Origin: Gyromitra esculenta
Lineage: Eukaryota; Ascomycota; Pezizomycetes; Pezizales; Discinaceae
Assembly: GCA_038503075.1 (NCBI GenBank)
Contig: JBCAML010000006.1
Span: forward strand, 1,674,001-1,738,000
Reading direction: 5' to 3'
DNA length: 64,000 nt
Positions 23,325 through 34,249 of this stretch are shown one piece after another. Under the pieces are notes generated by a model. It made no database searches and was not told where the DNA came from. It saw only the letters and a program-made list of their open reading frames with translations. How positions within the stretch are numbered: the stretch's first letter is position 1; each line of letters starts with the position of its first letter. A program made the translations under genes and the position numbers.

Positions 23325-23508
23325 CCTCATCTACACCTCCTACGCGACGCCCCTACATGGAAATTCTCGGTTGGATTCGCCAATCCATCCTCCAAATCTT
23401 TCCCTGCTTGACCCCGCGGAGACCCCAAACCCTCACTGAAGTCACTCCTGAGTGGCTTGACCAACATTACTTACGCACCAACTCTATCCCGAGTGATCAA
23501 TCTAGATC

Positions 23509-24835
23509 ATGAGTGCCTCCGCCCCCGCTGCCTCCTCAGAAGGAGCCGCTATCACTACCCCCCGCTTCCCCACAAAAGACGCCTTTGCTCAGTCTTACCG
23601 GGACAACCCTGTCGAGTTGTACAATCATCTCCGAGATCTCAACCAGGCTCTAGAAGATCAAGTTGACGTTCTTCAGGAAAGCATGCAAGAGCTGGAGATA
23701 AAACTGAATACGGCAAAAATCCAAGCGGACAATGCGACCCGACACGCCATGCAACAGGACCAACGAGTCACTGAAGCCGCCGACCTCATCGCCAGATTAC
23801 GCCGTAACGCAACGAAGCCAGAGCCGCTAATCAAGCTCCTCCACCCCCACCCAACCTCACCGCCACTCCCCCGCCTCCATCGACCACAAGTCATCGCTCA
23901 GACCGGATGCCGGATCCAGAAAAGTTTGACGGTTCTCGAACTTCCAAACTTCGTCCTCCAACTCCGCTCCAAGCTCGCAGTTAACCGGGATAGATTCGCT
24001 GATGAGAACACTATGATTCTCTACACTATCAATCGCCTAGAAGGAGCAGCCCTAGAGCAAGTTCGCCATACCGTCCTCCCTCTGGTCTCACTACCCGACC
24101 AACGCCGCCGCCCTCATCGCCGCCCTAGAAACAGCTTTCGAGATCCAGACCCTACCGGTACCGCCCGTCGAGAGTTACACCAGCCTTCGTCAAGGCAAGC
24201 GAGACTTCTCCGCCTACTTGGCCGACTTTCAACGTATCATGGGACAATTAAACTTCGATGAAAATTCGAAAATGGACGCCCTTGAACATGGTATGTCAGA
24301 AGAGTTGAAGGAAGCTATGGTCTTTGCCGCCTCTACCCCCACTAGCCTCAATGACATGATCCTCGTTCTCACCCGAATGGATAATCGCATCCGAGCCCGC
24401 AAGGCAGAGAAACGAGGAAACAATCGAGAGAACATGGGACAATTCAGCGCCCCCACCAACGCAATGACCCCTTTTGTCCCCGCCTCATCGTTTGTACCAG
24501 GCGGTCTAGCCCCTATGGATCTTTCCTTCGGACGTACCAGCAACCTCTCTCGCCCACCTCAGGACCAACGGTACACGATGGTTAATGGAAGAAGAAAGCT
24601 GTCGGAGGAAGAGAAACAGTGGCGCCGTTCCACTGGAAAATGCATGTTTTGCGCCGCCCCGGACCACTCTTATGCCAATTGCCCCTCCGCTCCCAAAAAG
24701 CCTACCATGAGAGGAGCCCTCACCGCACCCCCCGCCCCGCGTACACCCCCCGCTTCCTCTTTGCCGCCACCACCTCTTCCACCTCAGTTCTTTGCGTTAG
24801 AATCAGCAGACTCAGCCAACGGGTCTTTAAACTAG
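23509..24835 (+). pseudogene. Gypsy gag, frameshifted
   Basis: Starts MSASAPAASSEGAA, with a coiled coil (LNQALEDQVDVLQESMQELEIKL) and a capsid-like region with INRLEGAALEQV. The frame shifts between about 23,850 and 24,210 and resumes (DFQRIMGQLNFDE...). The end holds CMFCAAPDHSYANC, a CX2CX4HX4C nucleocapsid knuckle. Two or more small indels are needed to join the parts, so it is a broken gag. Confidence 0.8.
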
Positions 24836-24969
24836 TACAACCAAGGTCGATCAGTGACCCTACCTTGGTTCAAAATTTCTTACCTTTATCTGCATTTTCG
24901 ATTTCTGGGTTTTCGGTTTCTGGTATAAGCGTGGAGGATCAATTGGATGGGAACACTTTGTAATATCGC

Positions 24970-27900
24970 GCAATATTTCCCATAAGAATAAAATTATAAA
25001 AACCCACGCTTTACTAGACACGGAGCCTCCGGATTTGCATTTATTGATCAGAAATTCGCGAGTCACCATTCCTTACCTCTTACTCCCTTAAAAACCCTCG
25101 CCAACTTGAAGTCATCGATGGTCGTCCTGTCAGCTCCGGAGATATCACACATATTGCCAATCTCAACCTCTCGTACAAAACCATAACAAGCCCTGCTTCG
25201 TAACACAACTTGGCCATTACCCCTCGTTCTTAGGCATACCATGGATGAATCACCATGATGTTCGCCTCCATTTTGCCGATAAACGCATTGAGTTTAATTC
25301 CAAACTCGCACTACCCACTGCGCTCCTCGTTCACCAGTTGTATCCACTTCCTCGATCCCAGCTCCCTAGGCTAAACCTATCGTTTATTTACGGCGCTGCC
25401 AGTTTTAGAACTCTCACCAGAAAACGAAACTCACAAGCCTATGCCATGTCACTATATGAAATAAACAAAATCATAGATGACAAAACGACCAAAGAAGAAT
25501 GGAAGTCACGTATTCCTGCGAATACCACGAATTTCTGGACATGTTCGACAAGAAAAAGCCCAAGGATTACCTCCCCGCCGCTCCTATGACCATAAGATAC
25601 AATTGATGGACGGACAAGATGCCCCCTTCGGACCACTGTACGGAATGTCCCGAGAAGAGCTGATTGTTTTGAAGAAGTATATCGAGGACAATCTTGAGAA
25701 GGGATTTATTCGTGCTAGTTCCTCTCCCGCCGGATCCCCCGTCCTATTTGTTAAAAAGCTGACGGCTCCCTACGACTCTGTGTGGATTATCGAGCCTTAA
25801 TGCCATTACTGTTGGGATCGCTATACTTCCCTCTCATCCGTGAAACCCTAGACCGACTTGCAAAGGCACAATGGTATACTAAGCTAGACCTTCGTGATGG
25901 GTACCATCAAGTGCGCAGAGGGGGATGAATGGAAAACAGCTTTTCGCACGCGCTATGGCCTTTATGAGTATCAGGTTATGCCATTCGGTCTAACAAACGT
26001 CCTAACCTTCCAACGATTCGTGAATGACTGCCTTACCGAATACCTAGATATCTTTTGTACAGCATACCTAGATGACATTCTCATCTACAGTGATACCTTC
26101 GCCGAACACCAAACCCACGTCCGAAAAGTCTTGCAGACACTCAAAGACATAAAGATTCTTCTCAAACCGGAGAAATGCGAGTTCGAGTACAAACGACTAA
26201 ATACCTAGGCCTAATACTCACACCCGACGGCATTAAGATGGACGAAGAGAAACTCAAGGCTGTCAGAGAATGGGGGACACCGAGAGTGTAAAAGATGTTC
26301 AGGCATTCCAGGCTTCGCCAATTTTTATCGACGGTTTATCTTGGGATTCTCTAAACTGGCTGCCCCCTTACTGCCCTTACCAAAAAAAGGTATCCTCTTC
26401 GAATGGTCTGTCAAAGCTGACATAGCTTTCGAAAACCTCAAACATGCCTTCACCACCGCCCCGATCCTTATCCATTTTGATCCCGATAAGAAAATTATCG
26501 TGGAAACGGATGCCTCAGACTTCGTGTCGGAGGAGTCCTATCACAAGTACGATGATAATGGGATCCTACATCCAGTAGCCTTCTTCTCGAAGAAACATTC
26601 CCCCGCGGAATGCAATTACGAGATTTACGACGAACTACTTATTATCGAGTCTTCGAAGAATGGCGCCCGGAACTCGAAGCGCTCGAAACACCCTATCGAC
26701 GTAATCAGTGATCATAAGAACCTTGAGTACTTCATGAGCACCAATCAACTCAACCGTCGTCGTTGCTGGGATACTGAGATCTATCCCGCTTCGATTTCGT
26801 AAAAGAAGGAGGAAAACCGGACGCTTTGACTCGGAGATCGAGAGATCTCCCCAAGGAAGGGGATGAAAGATTAGACACCAAAGCCAGGTGGTGCTAAAGA
26901 AGGAAAATATAGATCCTAAGCTAAGTTTGTTGTCGCTTTGTCAAATGAAGCATTGAATCGACGCCCCTTATTAAAACTCTTCAAAGAAGGATATACCACT
27001 GACAAATTCCCTGATGAGATACTCGAAGATTAAGGAATAAAGACCAACAATCCAAAAAGATTACCTTAAGCGAGTGTACCAACGAAACGAAAGACTATAC
27101 TACCGATGACGTATCATGTTCCACCTTGACCCTCTACGTTTAGAACTCATTAAAAGACATCACGATGTACCAGCCGCAGGCCATCCCGGGAGGGATAAAA
27201 CATTTGAACTCCTAGATAGAAATTTCTATTGGCCCAAGATGAGAGAATCAGTCGCTCGTTATGTACGGAACTGCCATATCTGCCAGAAGGCAAAACCAGT
27301 CACCCAACGTACTTCGGGAGTACTTCGCCCCCTACCTATTCCACAACGACCCTGGCAGGAAATCTCGATGGATTTTGTTACAGGCCTTCCCGAGTCTAAT
27401 GGTTACGATGCGATCATGGTAGTTGTAGATCGACTATCGAAAATGCGACATCTAATCCCATGTAACACTACTGTTAACTCACGAGATGTCGCTGATCTTT
27501 ACCTACAACATGTCTGGAAGTTGCATGGCCTACCAACGTATATTACCTCCGATCGTGGCACCCAATTCACGGCCCACTTCTGGAAAGAACTCTGTCAAAG
27601 ACTAGGAATACAAGCCCGGATGTCTACTGCTTTTCACCCGGAAACGGACGGACAAACAGAGAGACTAAATGCTGTAATGGAACAGTACCTTCGATCATAC
27701 GTATCTTATCAACAAGAAGATTGGAGTAGTTGGCTACCGATGGCAGAATTCTCCGCAAATAATCAAGAATCGGCGAGTACGAAAGTATCTCCCTTCCTCG
27801 CTAACTACGGATATCACCCTCGGTTTGATACTTCTTTTCTTCCCCCGACCAATACCCCTCAGAGTCAAGATGCCACCGCCTTTGCGAGTAGGATGCAGGA

Positions 27901-28175
27901 ACTGTACGATTATCTCAGGACACAAATCAGAGCCGCCCAGGATATCCAAGAAACCGCTACCAATAAACATCGATTACCAGCCCCGGCGTATCAGATTCAA
28001 GATCAAGTCTTCGTTTCGATGAAGAACATTAGGACAACTCGCAACGCTAGAAAACTAGACTGGAATTACGCTTATGCCGAAAAAGAGTTATCTCTCCTTC
28101 GCTATGAGATAGATCTTCCTCCTCCGTCAAGTACCATCCTGTCTTCCACGTTTCCTCCTCAAGCCTGCCCCTAAT
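24970..28175 (+). pseudogene. Gypsy pol: protease, RT, RNase H, integrase, broken
   Basis: Fragments in several frames. A protease-like LLDT segment near 25,007 loses frame at the usual Gly. RT pieces lie at 25,640-25,800 ([15 protein letters not shown]...SPVLFVKK) and 25,870-26,208 ([17 protein letters not shown]). RNase H is at 26,341-26,800 (IVETDASDF). Integrase at 27,116-28,000 is a long clean frame with HH...C..C (HHDVPAAGH, CHICQKAK) and the D,D,E core (MDFVTG, SDRGTQF, DGQTERLN). At least five frame changes or stops separate them. Confidence 0.88.
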
Positions 28176-28224
28176 GACGCTCTCCGGGACAACTTATTCT
28201 TCCTCCAGCTCCAATTATCGTTAA

Positions 28225-28330
28225 TGAGCGGAGGAATACTATATTGAAAAATCCTCGATCAACGCAACCACCGAGGACAACTCCAATACCTTGTGGAATG
28301 GACTGGGTATCTCACCCGACAGAACCAGTA
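28225..28330 (+). pseudogene. Chromodomain-like remnant at the pol C-terminus
   Basis: In one frame the sequence reads LDQRNHRGQLQYLVEWTGY before a stop. QYLVEWTGY resembles the chromodomain beta strand (YLVKW.GY) fused to chromovirus integrases, where it guides insertion to marked chromatin. It is out of frame with the integrase. Confidence 0.55.
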
Positions 28331-28422
28331 GAAGACCTTCAAGATACGTCTGCTCTCGATACATTCCTTGCTACAACGATTGTCGCTATTTCTGGTTCGC
28401 AGAGCTCACGTTTGAAGAGTAC

Positions 28423-28840
28423 TTTCACGGATAGAGTCGAGTAATGGGTTAGGATAACTGTGGATGGTTACGAAAGACTTTCTTTGGATATAATGGCTTT
28501 GTTGTTCGGTTAAGTTTCGGTTGTTGTCAGGTTGTTGTTGGTGTTACAGAAAAGCGGGGTATTTAAAGAAGGATTTTGGTCGTTCTTGCTTTCCTTTCTC
28601 TTCTTTCCTTAAGCAACGTTCTCGTTTCACTTCTCTTGTATCAAAGTTATAATCTCACTCGATTCTACTTCAGAATCCTCGCTGTCGCCGTGAACCACTG
28701 CCGATACTTCGCCTTGAAGTATACCCATCGTAGGACCTGTAGAAACCTTGCACTCTTTGAACGTGTTGATACCTCACTTAAGTAGCACTGCTCACCTCCG
28801 GGGATACCGAAGGGCTTAAACAAGGGACTCAACCGTGAGA
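28423..28840 (+). repeat. Right LTR
   Basis: 418 bp, no difference found from the left LTR when read side by side. Confidence 0.93.
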
Positions 28841-28845
28841 TCAAA
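28841..28845 (+). repeat. 5-bp target-site duplication of the gypsy element, right copy
   Basis: TCAAA directly after the right LTR, matching 22891-22895. LINE ORF2 resumes in phase after it. Confidence 0.88.
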
Positions 28846-29916
28846 TCTCTATCAACATCCGGTTCAGGACTTACAGGTTCCAATGCCCGTAAACTTGCCA
28901 TGGGCCTTATACGACCAATACTCACATATGGAATGAACATACTCATCCCATCAGCAACTATCCTAAAAAAACTCGACCCGTTCTGGAACAGTGTTCTCAG
29001 ATGGATCACGAATTGCTTTTCCTCTACAAACATCGGTGCTCTCACTCGAGAAGCAGCACTTCCTCCCACACTACCATACGCTAAATACCTCAGAAGACGC
29101 CATGCTGTACGCATAGCCACCCTACCTGTGTTATTTAACCCTGCATCTGCACGCCTTCCGCCAAACTTCCAAGCAAATGGTACTCCTCTCCCACTTCTCA
29201 GAAGCCATCTCAAAGGCCTTGGCCCTCGTAGACCCCGACCCTGGAACTCCAATGCCAAATCACGCGTCAGACCTTTAATTATAGACGCTCTCGCACACGA
29301 AGCATGGAAATTTCTTCCGTGCAACTACTACCCTGGTGCGTCAGGCCCTGCCATTGACAAACCAAATCCTGATCAATCAATGATCATCGAATCATGTAAC
29401 AACGCTATCTTATCCCAATTAAAAACAGACTGGGACGATCACACTCCTCGCCCTCCTTACTATGATTACCTCACTACCACCATACCTCACCCATTTATGA
29501 AACTTTCAAAATTCACAGCTGGGAGACTCCATCAAATGCGAGCACATAAAAGCTACCTCAAAGCACACACTTCCTGGTCTCATCCCGGACCTACTACATG
29601 TCCCCTATGTGGTGACAGCTCCCAAAATTTTTCGCACGCAATACTATACTGTTTTGCTCATGAGGTTGAACGAAATTTATTTATTCCCTTTTTAAATTCC
29701 TTAAACTCTGAGTCTCCCGTATGGGTAAATCCGATTATGCTACTAGCCCTTGCTGAATTTATTTCAAAGACAAGGACAAATTTTCCTATTAAATCTCAAA
29801 TTGATATTTCATATTTATCATCATCTGGTTCGTCTGATGTTCTTTCATCTATTTCCTCTCATTCTATAACATCTATTACTTCTCTTTTAAACTTTTTTGA
29901 GTCAATGGAAGAGTAA
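28846..29916 (+). pseudogene. LINE ORF2, 3' part
   Basis: The remaining 356 codons and stop of ORF2, in the same phase as the part before the gypsy insertion. It opens SLSTSGSGLTGSNARK and has the post-RT region LAMGLIRPILTYG..., then a C-terminal knuckle CPLCGDSSQNFSHAILYC typical of LINE ORF2 ends. No further stop or frameshift is seen. Confidence 0.88.
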
Positions 29917-30113
29917 TCTATTTGCATGCTGGATATATATTAGGCTTATGTTAGCCATGGAGGGAATCTCTGAATTGAAAATTTTCAGTTATATTTGTTT
30001 GATTTCTATTATTGTCAGGAGGGTTGGGCTGTTAAGGGTTTTGTTCACGCTATAACTTCGGTTGCATGTGGCATTCTTGTACCATTTATAAAACAATGAA
30101 ACAATGATTTAAC

Positions 30114-30133
30114 AAAAAAAAAAAAAAAAAAAA
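30114..30133 (+). other. Poly-A tail of the LINE
   Basis: Twenty uninterrupted A after AACAATGATTTAAC, directly followed by the right target-site copy. Confidence 0.92.
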
Positions 30134-30149
30134 CATAGGCTTCCTAGTG
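30134..30149 (+). repeat. Target-site duplication of the LINE, right copy
   Basis: CATAGGCTTCCTAGTG, identical to 18876-18891. Confidence 0.92.
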
Positions 30150-33100
30150 TTTCATTGGCACGTCATTATTCGAGATACCAATATCGGTTCGGTCAATAGT
30201 CTTACCTGCTAATGGGGGTTGCTCGGGCCGATCTATTCGGCGCGCAAAGAGCCCCCATAAACCTGTTTATATATGACTCCATAAGGTGTATATATATGGA
30301 GCTCTATTCCCGTTCTTCTGTTCTCTTTTATCTTCTGTACTTTTACTCGAGACTGAATACCACATATCTATTCGCTATTCAACATGTAGTTAAGCTATCG
30401 TCGCGCGAGATCGGACAGTCGACAATACATGCAGTACATGTAAGTTTATTGCACCACTTACCAGAAATGCGCAATATTTCATGCTATTCATTAGACGGAA
30501 TATACTAGCACTGGCGGCTGGCTCGGTAGCTCGTGCAAACTAGACTCTACTGCACGCGACCATTCCCCATACACTTTATGTCACACATTTTACTCCACAC
30601 ACGCACATTTTCAAGTGTGCGGTTGTTTCAGTCTTTTGCCTAGACCACGATTCGATTGTCTCTGCTGCCTGTCTAAGCATTGAATTGAAGACGCTCTTCC
30701 GAAACCACAATCCCTCCTCGTTTATTATCACTTCTACAGCGAGGCGTTTGAGCATTGTTGTGCGTTTTCCTCCGCAATTACGGCTTCTCAGCAACGAGTG
30801 GCACGCGGATCAAAATTAGCAGGAATATATGACTCACCAACCTTAAGATGGTTCTGAAAATCTGGAGGGTGCCACAGAACCGTTGGAACGGAGAGCGTCT
30901 TGAGTAGAACGAGTTATACCGATGTGGAATCATAATTGGAAAGCTGAAGGTGTATCTCTGATCTAAATTCCTCTAGTCTATCCAAGTATTAACTACTAGT
31001 AGTTAGAAGCCTTATACGCTGTAGGTGAGAAATTGCACCTGGGAAATGATTTCAATTTTTGTGGTGGTGCTATACTCTAGGTGCGTTGGTTATTCTATAT
31101 ATACTTATACGAGATTAACCCAGCCTTCCACACCTCCCAAAAGCACCGGAATCATATCTGACAACTCGGGCCATAGAAGGAATTGCTTACCACGCGGTGC
31201 TTTATTTACCTATTCACTATTTATTATTTCACGCGGCGCTTAATGGTCGTATTCAAAAATTTGATGGGTTACAGGACAGCCGAACAAGCGAGCTGCTAGT
31301 GAGGGTTCGGATTTTCATGAATATCTTGTACTTGGGAGTCACGAAGCGCAAAATCGTTCCCAAAGGTACTTAGACGTGTATCTCTAAAGTATATCACGAA
31401 CTGTCGAACAAGCGTACGGAAACCCGACCCCTGTGAAGCTAAACCAGGGATATCTCCCTCCTAACGAGTTCTCAGAACTAGTATCGTTTTTTCGACTGCA
31501 GAGTAATTGGAAAGGCGCACTCTACTGGAAAGGGATCTAGATGTATCGTGGACGGAACCAGTACCTTTCGTTGGACGCTAAAACATATAACCTTCGTCGC
31601 TATGATTGATAAGGTTGAATCAACCACTCTATCAATTTTAAAGCACTGAGGCGTAACTGAGCTAACTTGAATAGGGACTACATGTGCTACATGACATAGA
31701 AAAGAGCGTATATTTGTGCACTGAGACGGGGATGAAAAATGTATCTTTTCATTGATAGTTAAATAATATTGGGACTAGAAGAAGGATCAACAGATGCTCT
31801 TTCAAGCGACTGATCATGGTAGTGCTAGCATTAATCGACAAAATGATTTTCTCTTTACTATATCTGCAGAGGTCTATCTTCGGTGCAGACTAGAGGTTGG
31901 CCGAAGACCAGGAATTGGCTCATACCGCCTTGGGGATCGAGGTTTAGGCAGGAACTTACTGGTAAGAAGGGATAGTAATAAGGGACGTAAGGGGAACCGA
32001 AGGAGGAATGGAGTTCTACTCAAACCGTAAGGAAAAGCTCATTGTTTTAATAATGTGTAGGGGAAAATTGTAGAGTAGACGGTAGAGTCTAAGGACATTG
32101 AGAAAGGGCGAACAGACCACTAGTCGGAGCGTTGTGGTTTTTTCCCTTCATGGAGCGAGGAACAGACGTGGGGAAGACGACTATATTTGCTATCGGGCGG
32201 CCTTATAGGCCGAGTGATGCTCAATGGGTTGCCACGTGGGGAGGCTGTTTCCTGCTAATGATCTGGCTCTTACTAAACCGCAATACTCCTAGGGATTGTT
32301 GAAAGGACGTTTGCATAACCTATCGCGGGCGAGTCCTACCGATCACAAAAATTTGGCATATTATAAGAATGTAGTAGTGCACCGTGGGTATCTCTGTGAG
32401 GCGATTCAGCTATATGAAACTTCAAAACCGGTCGTAGTATCTAACCTGTCAATCTAAAATAGGATAGGTCAAGTGTCTGGTGGGTAGACTTTGAACGAAC
32501 TAATTAAATAGTAAAAAGTGTATCTGATGGTTAGAGGACGTTCTAGGAACCAGCGGACGCGCCAACTTAACCTACAAGCCGTCCTTTCCGGATACGGTGT
32601 ATGGCTTTTTCTAAGGTGAGTTTTGTATGACGGAATTCTACCATGCTTGTTGATAAACATATATATATATGAAGATAGGGTTGTATATTTGGTCAATAGA
32701 AGGTTGCTAGCAAGCAATTTCAGTTGCTCTATGTGGTAGGACGCAAATATACGTGCACAATAAGGGAAGGAAGGAAGAATTAACGAATTTTCCTTAGCTA
32801 TATGTACATGTAGTATAGAGAACTAATTGAAAAAGGTAAATATATGTAGTAATATGAAACTGCCCAGATCTTTAGGGGTTCAACTGCCCGGGTGCTGAGA
32901 ACCTTTCAAGAATGCTCTCTAGGCCCTGGACTAGTACGCGTCGGATTTGGTAGTCGGGGTTATTGAACTACTCAGCTAAGCAGGGTATGGTTTCCCTGAA
33001 TAGTTAACGCATAAATCATGAAAAATCACTCGCTCTCTATCGCTGGCCTGGTGAAACATGGATTGATTATGGTTAAATTATACATAAACAAAGATATATT

Positions 33101-33550
33101 CTAGGGGCGAAAATGTGCTTTCTCTCTAATAGAGAGGAATAAAGCTGGTTTTGAGGAGAAGGCTAGAAGGAGTTGAATCTTTGAACCCACTTCCGGGAGC
33201 TAATGATGCAGAAAGACGGTGTTTAGTGCACGCTGGCCAAATTCTCACAGGTTAGGAGCGATAAACTGCTTCTTCAATTGCAGTGAACGGACGATTTCAT
33301 CGCATAAAAAGTTATATATTTCGGACAAATACAACAAGATTTTCTCAACTAATTAAACAGCCCACCAATTAACACCTTACTGACTCACATCCCACAAACA
33401 TCAACTCGGACATCGTATCTCTATTCATAGTAGCATCGAGAATGCGAAATACTCGAAGGATATTGTTCGCTAGCGATTAATCTACTAATTTCAAGGTGTT
33501 AGCAATTGTCTGGGGTGTATTCTCAAGACGGGGAAGATTTCGAAACTTAC
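30150..33550. other. Gene-poor AT-rich stretch
   Basis: 3.4 kb with stops in all frames at high density. Two TACATGTA palindromes (30,435; 32,805). I find no ORF with motifs, no tRNA and no recognisable element; old decayed repeats are possible but not visible by eye. Confidence 0.45.
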
Positions 33551-34114
33551 TTAAGAGGTCCAAAGCTCGAAGCAATTGATAGCCTGGGAGTTGAAGCATC
33601 CAATTGGAGTCTCGTATCCGGCAGAATAGGCATATTGTCCGCACCAGTCGCTACCAGAAAGCTTGGAGAAGTCCAAGTGTTCGTTGTTCCTCAAGCCGCG
33701 GTAGGAGATACCGACAGAGTAGTAGTTGATGGTTCCGTAATTGTGATTGCCGTAAATGACATCGTCGAACCAAGCTCCGTTACCACCACAATAATCTTGA
33801 GCAAACATTCCAATTCCAATATTGGCATATCCCTGACGCTTCTTGGAGCTCTTGGCGGGAGTAAGAAGCTGTGCGCGGACCCAATGGAAAGCATCGGAGT
33901 CTGCAGTAAAGTGGTAGCCACCGTCGGCCTCCTTCACGGCATCTGAGGGAATTGGTCCATCCACATTGATGCCGCGCTGCTTGCAAATCGCAATGGGATT
34001 GCTAACCGTGGTGAGATCGGCTGGGGTGAGCGAGGTTGCATCTGGTGCAGGCACCGCAACACCGAAGGCGCTGGCAGCGAAAAGAGTTGCAAGAACAAAG
34101 ACTTTGGACAACAT
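33551..34114 (-). CDS. Small secreted protein with Kex2-type processing site
   Basis: Single exon, 187 aa. Residues 1-20 are a signal peptide (MLSKVFVLATLFAASAFGVA). A pro-region follows with one Cys (44), then SSKKR|Q at 89-94, a dibasic Kex2-like site. The predicted mature part of about 94 residues is Gly/Tyr/Asn-rich and ends with four Cys (109, 158, 173, 181), enough for two disulfides: DYCGGNGAWFDD, YYSVGISYRGLRNN, DWCGQYAYSAGYE, GCFNSQAINCFELW. Family not recognised; effector-like or antimicrobial roles would be speculation. GTAAGT directly after the TAA hints at a 3'-UTR intron. It is isolated in gene-poor DNA and has a TATA box. Confidence 0.82.
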   Translation of the reverse strand: MLSKVFVLATLFAASAFGVAVPAPDATSLTPADLTTVSNPIAICKQRGINVDGPIPSDAVKEADGGYHFTADSDAFHWVRAQLLTPAKSSKKRQGYANIGIGMFAQDYCGGNGAWFDDVIYGNHNYGTINYYSVGISYRGLRNNEHLDFSKLSGSDWCGQYAYSAGYETPIGCFNSQAINCFELWTS

Positions 34115-34243
34115 TTCGAATTGGAAAGGGGACTGGTAAACTCTTAAATTGTATGGAGAGAGGTAGGAAACTGCTTTGTGGGGATGGAAGCTTTGAACTG
34201 TGGTGAGCTGGTGATTTGCAAAACGATGGGGAATGACTCTCTC

Positions 34244-34249
34244 TTTATA
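34244..34249 (-). promoter_or_regulatory. TATA box of the small secreted protein gene
   Basis: Minus-strand TATAAA, 130 bp upstream of the ATG at 34114, within a GA-rich stretch. Confidence 0.55.

Larger units (their letters stand above)
22896..28840 (+). mobile_element. Ty3/gypsy LTR retrotransposon (chromovirus type), defective internally
   Basis: 5,945 bp, inserted in the RT/C-terminal linker of LINE ORF2 in the same orientation. Two 418-bp LTRs that I read as identical and a 5-bp TSD (TCAAA) show a recent event. Internal order is gag with CCHC knuckle, protease-like segment, RT (YLDD), RNase H, integrase (HHCC plus D,D,E) and a chromodomain-like remnant, which is Ty3/gypsy order. Several frameshifts and stops break gag and pol, so this copy cannot encode its own machinery as given. 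LTR ends are TTTCACGG...CCGTGAGA rather than TG...CA. Confidence 0.93.
18892..30133 (+). mobile_element. Full-length two-ORF LINE (non-LTR retrotransposon), interrupted by a gypsy element
   Basis: Both ends are fixed by a 16-bp target duplication; the 3' end is a 20-nt poly-A. Without the nested element (22,896-28,840) and one 5-bp TSD copy the LINE is 5,292 bp. It has a short 5' UTR (about 126 nt), ORF1 with zinc knuckles, ORF2 with an AP-type endonuclease and reverse transcriptase, and a 3' UTR of about 215 nt. I see no RNase H domain after the RT. Both ORFs are open apart from the gypsy insertion, so the copy was probably active until it was hit. The clade is not assigned; fungal Tad1-like or related lineages are likely. 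Confidence 0.93.

Noticed and set aside
33506..33946. 146-codon plus-strand frame antisense to the small secreted protein
   Set aside because: Lies fully opposite a convincing gene with signal peptide and TATA box; a shadow frame.
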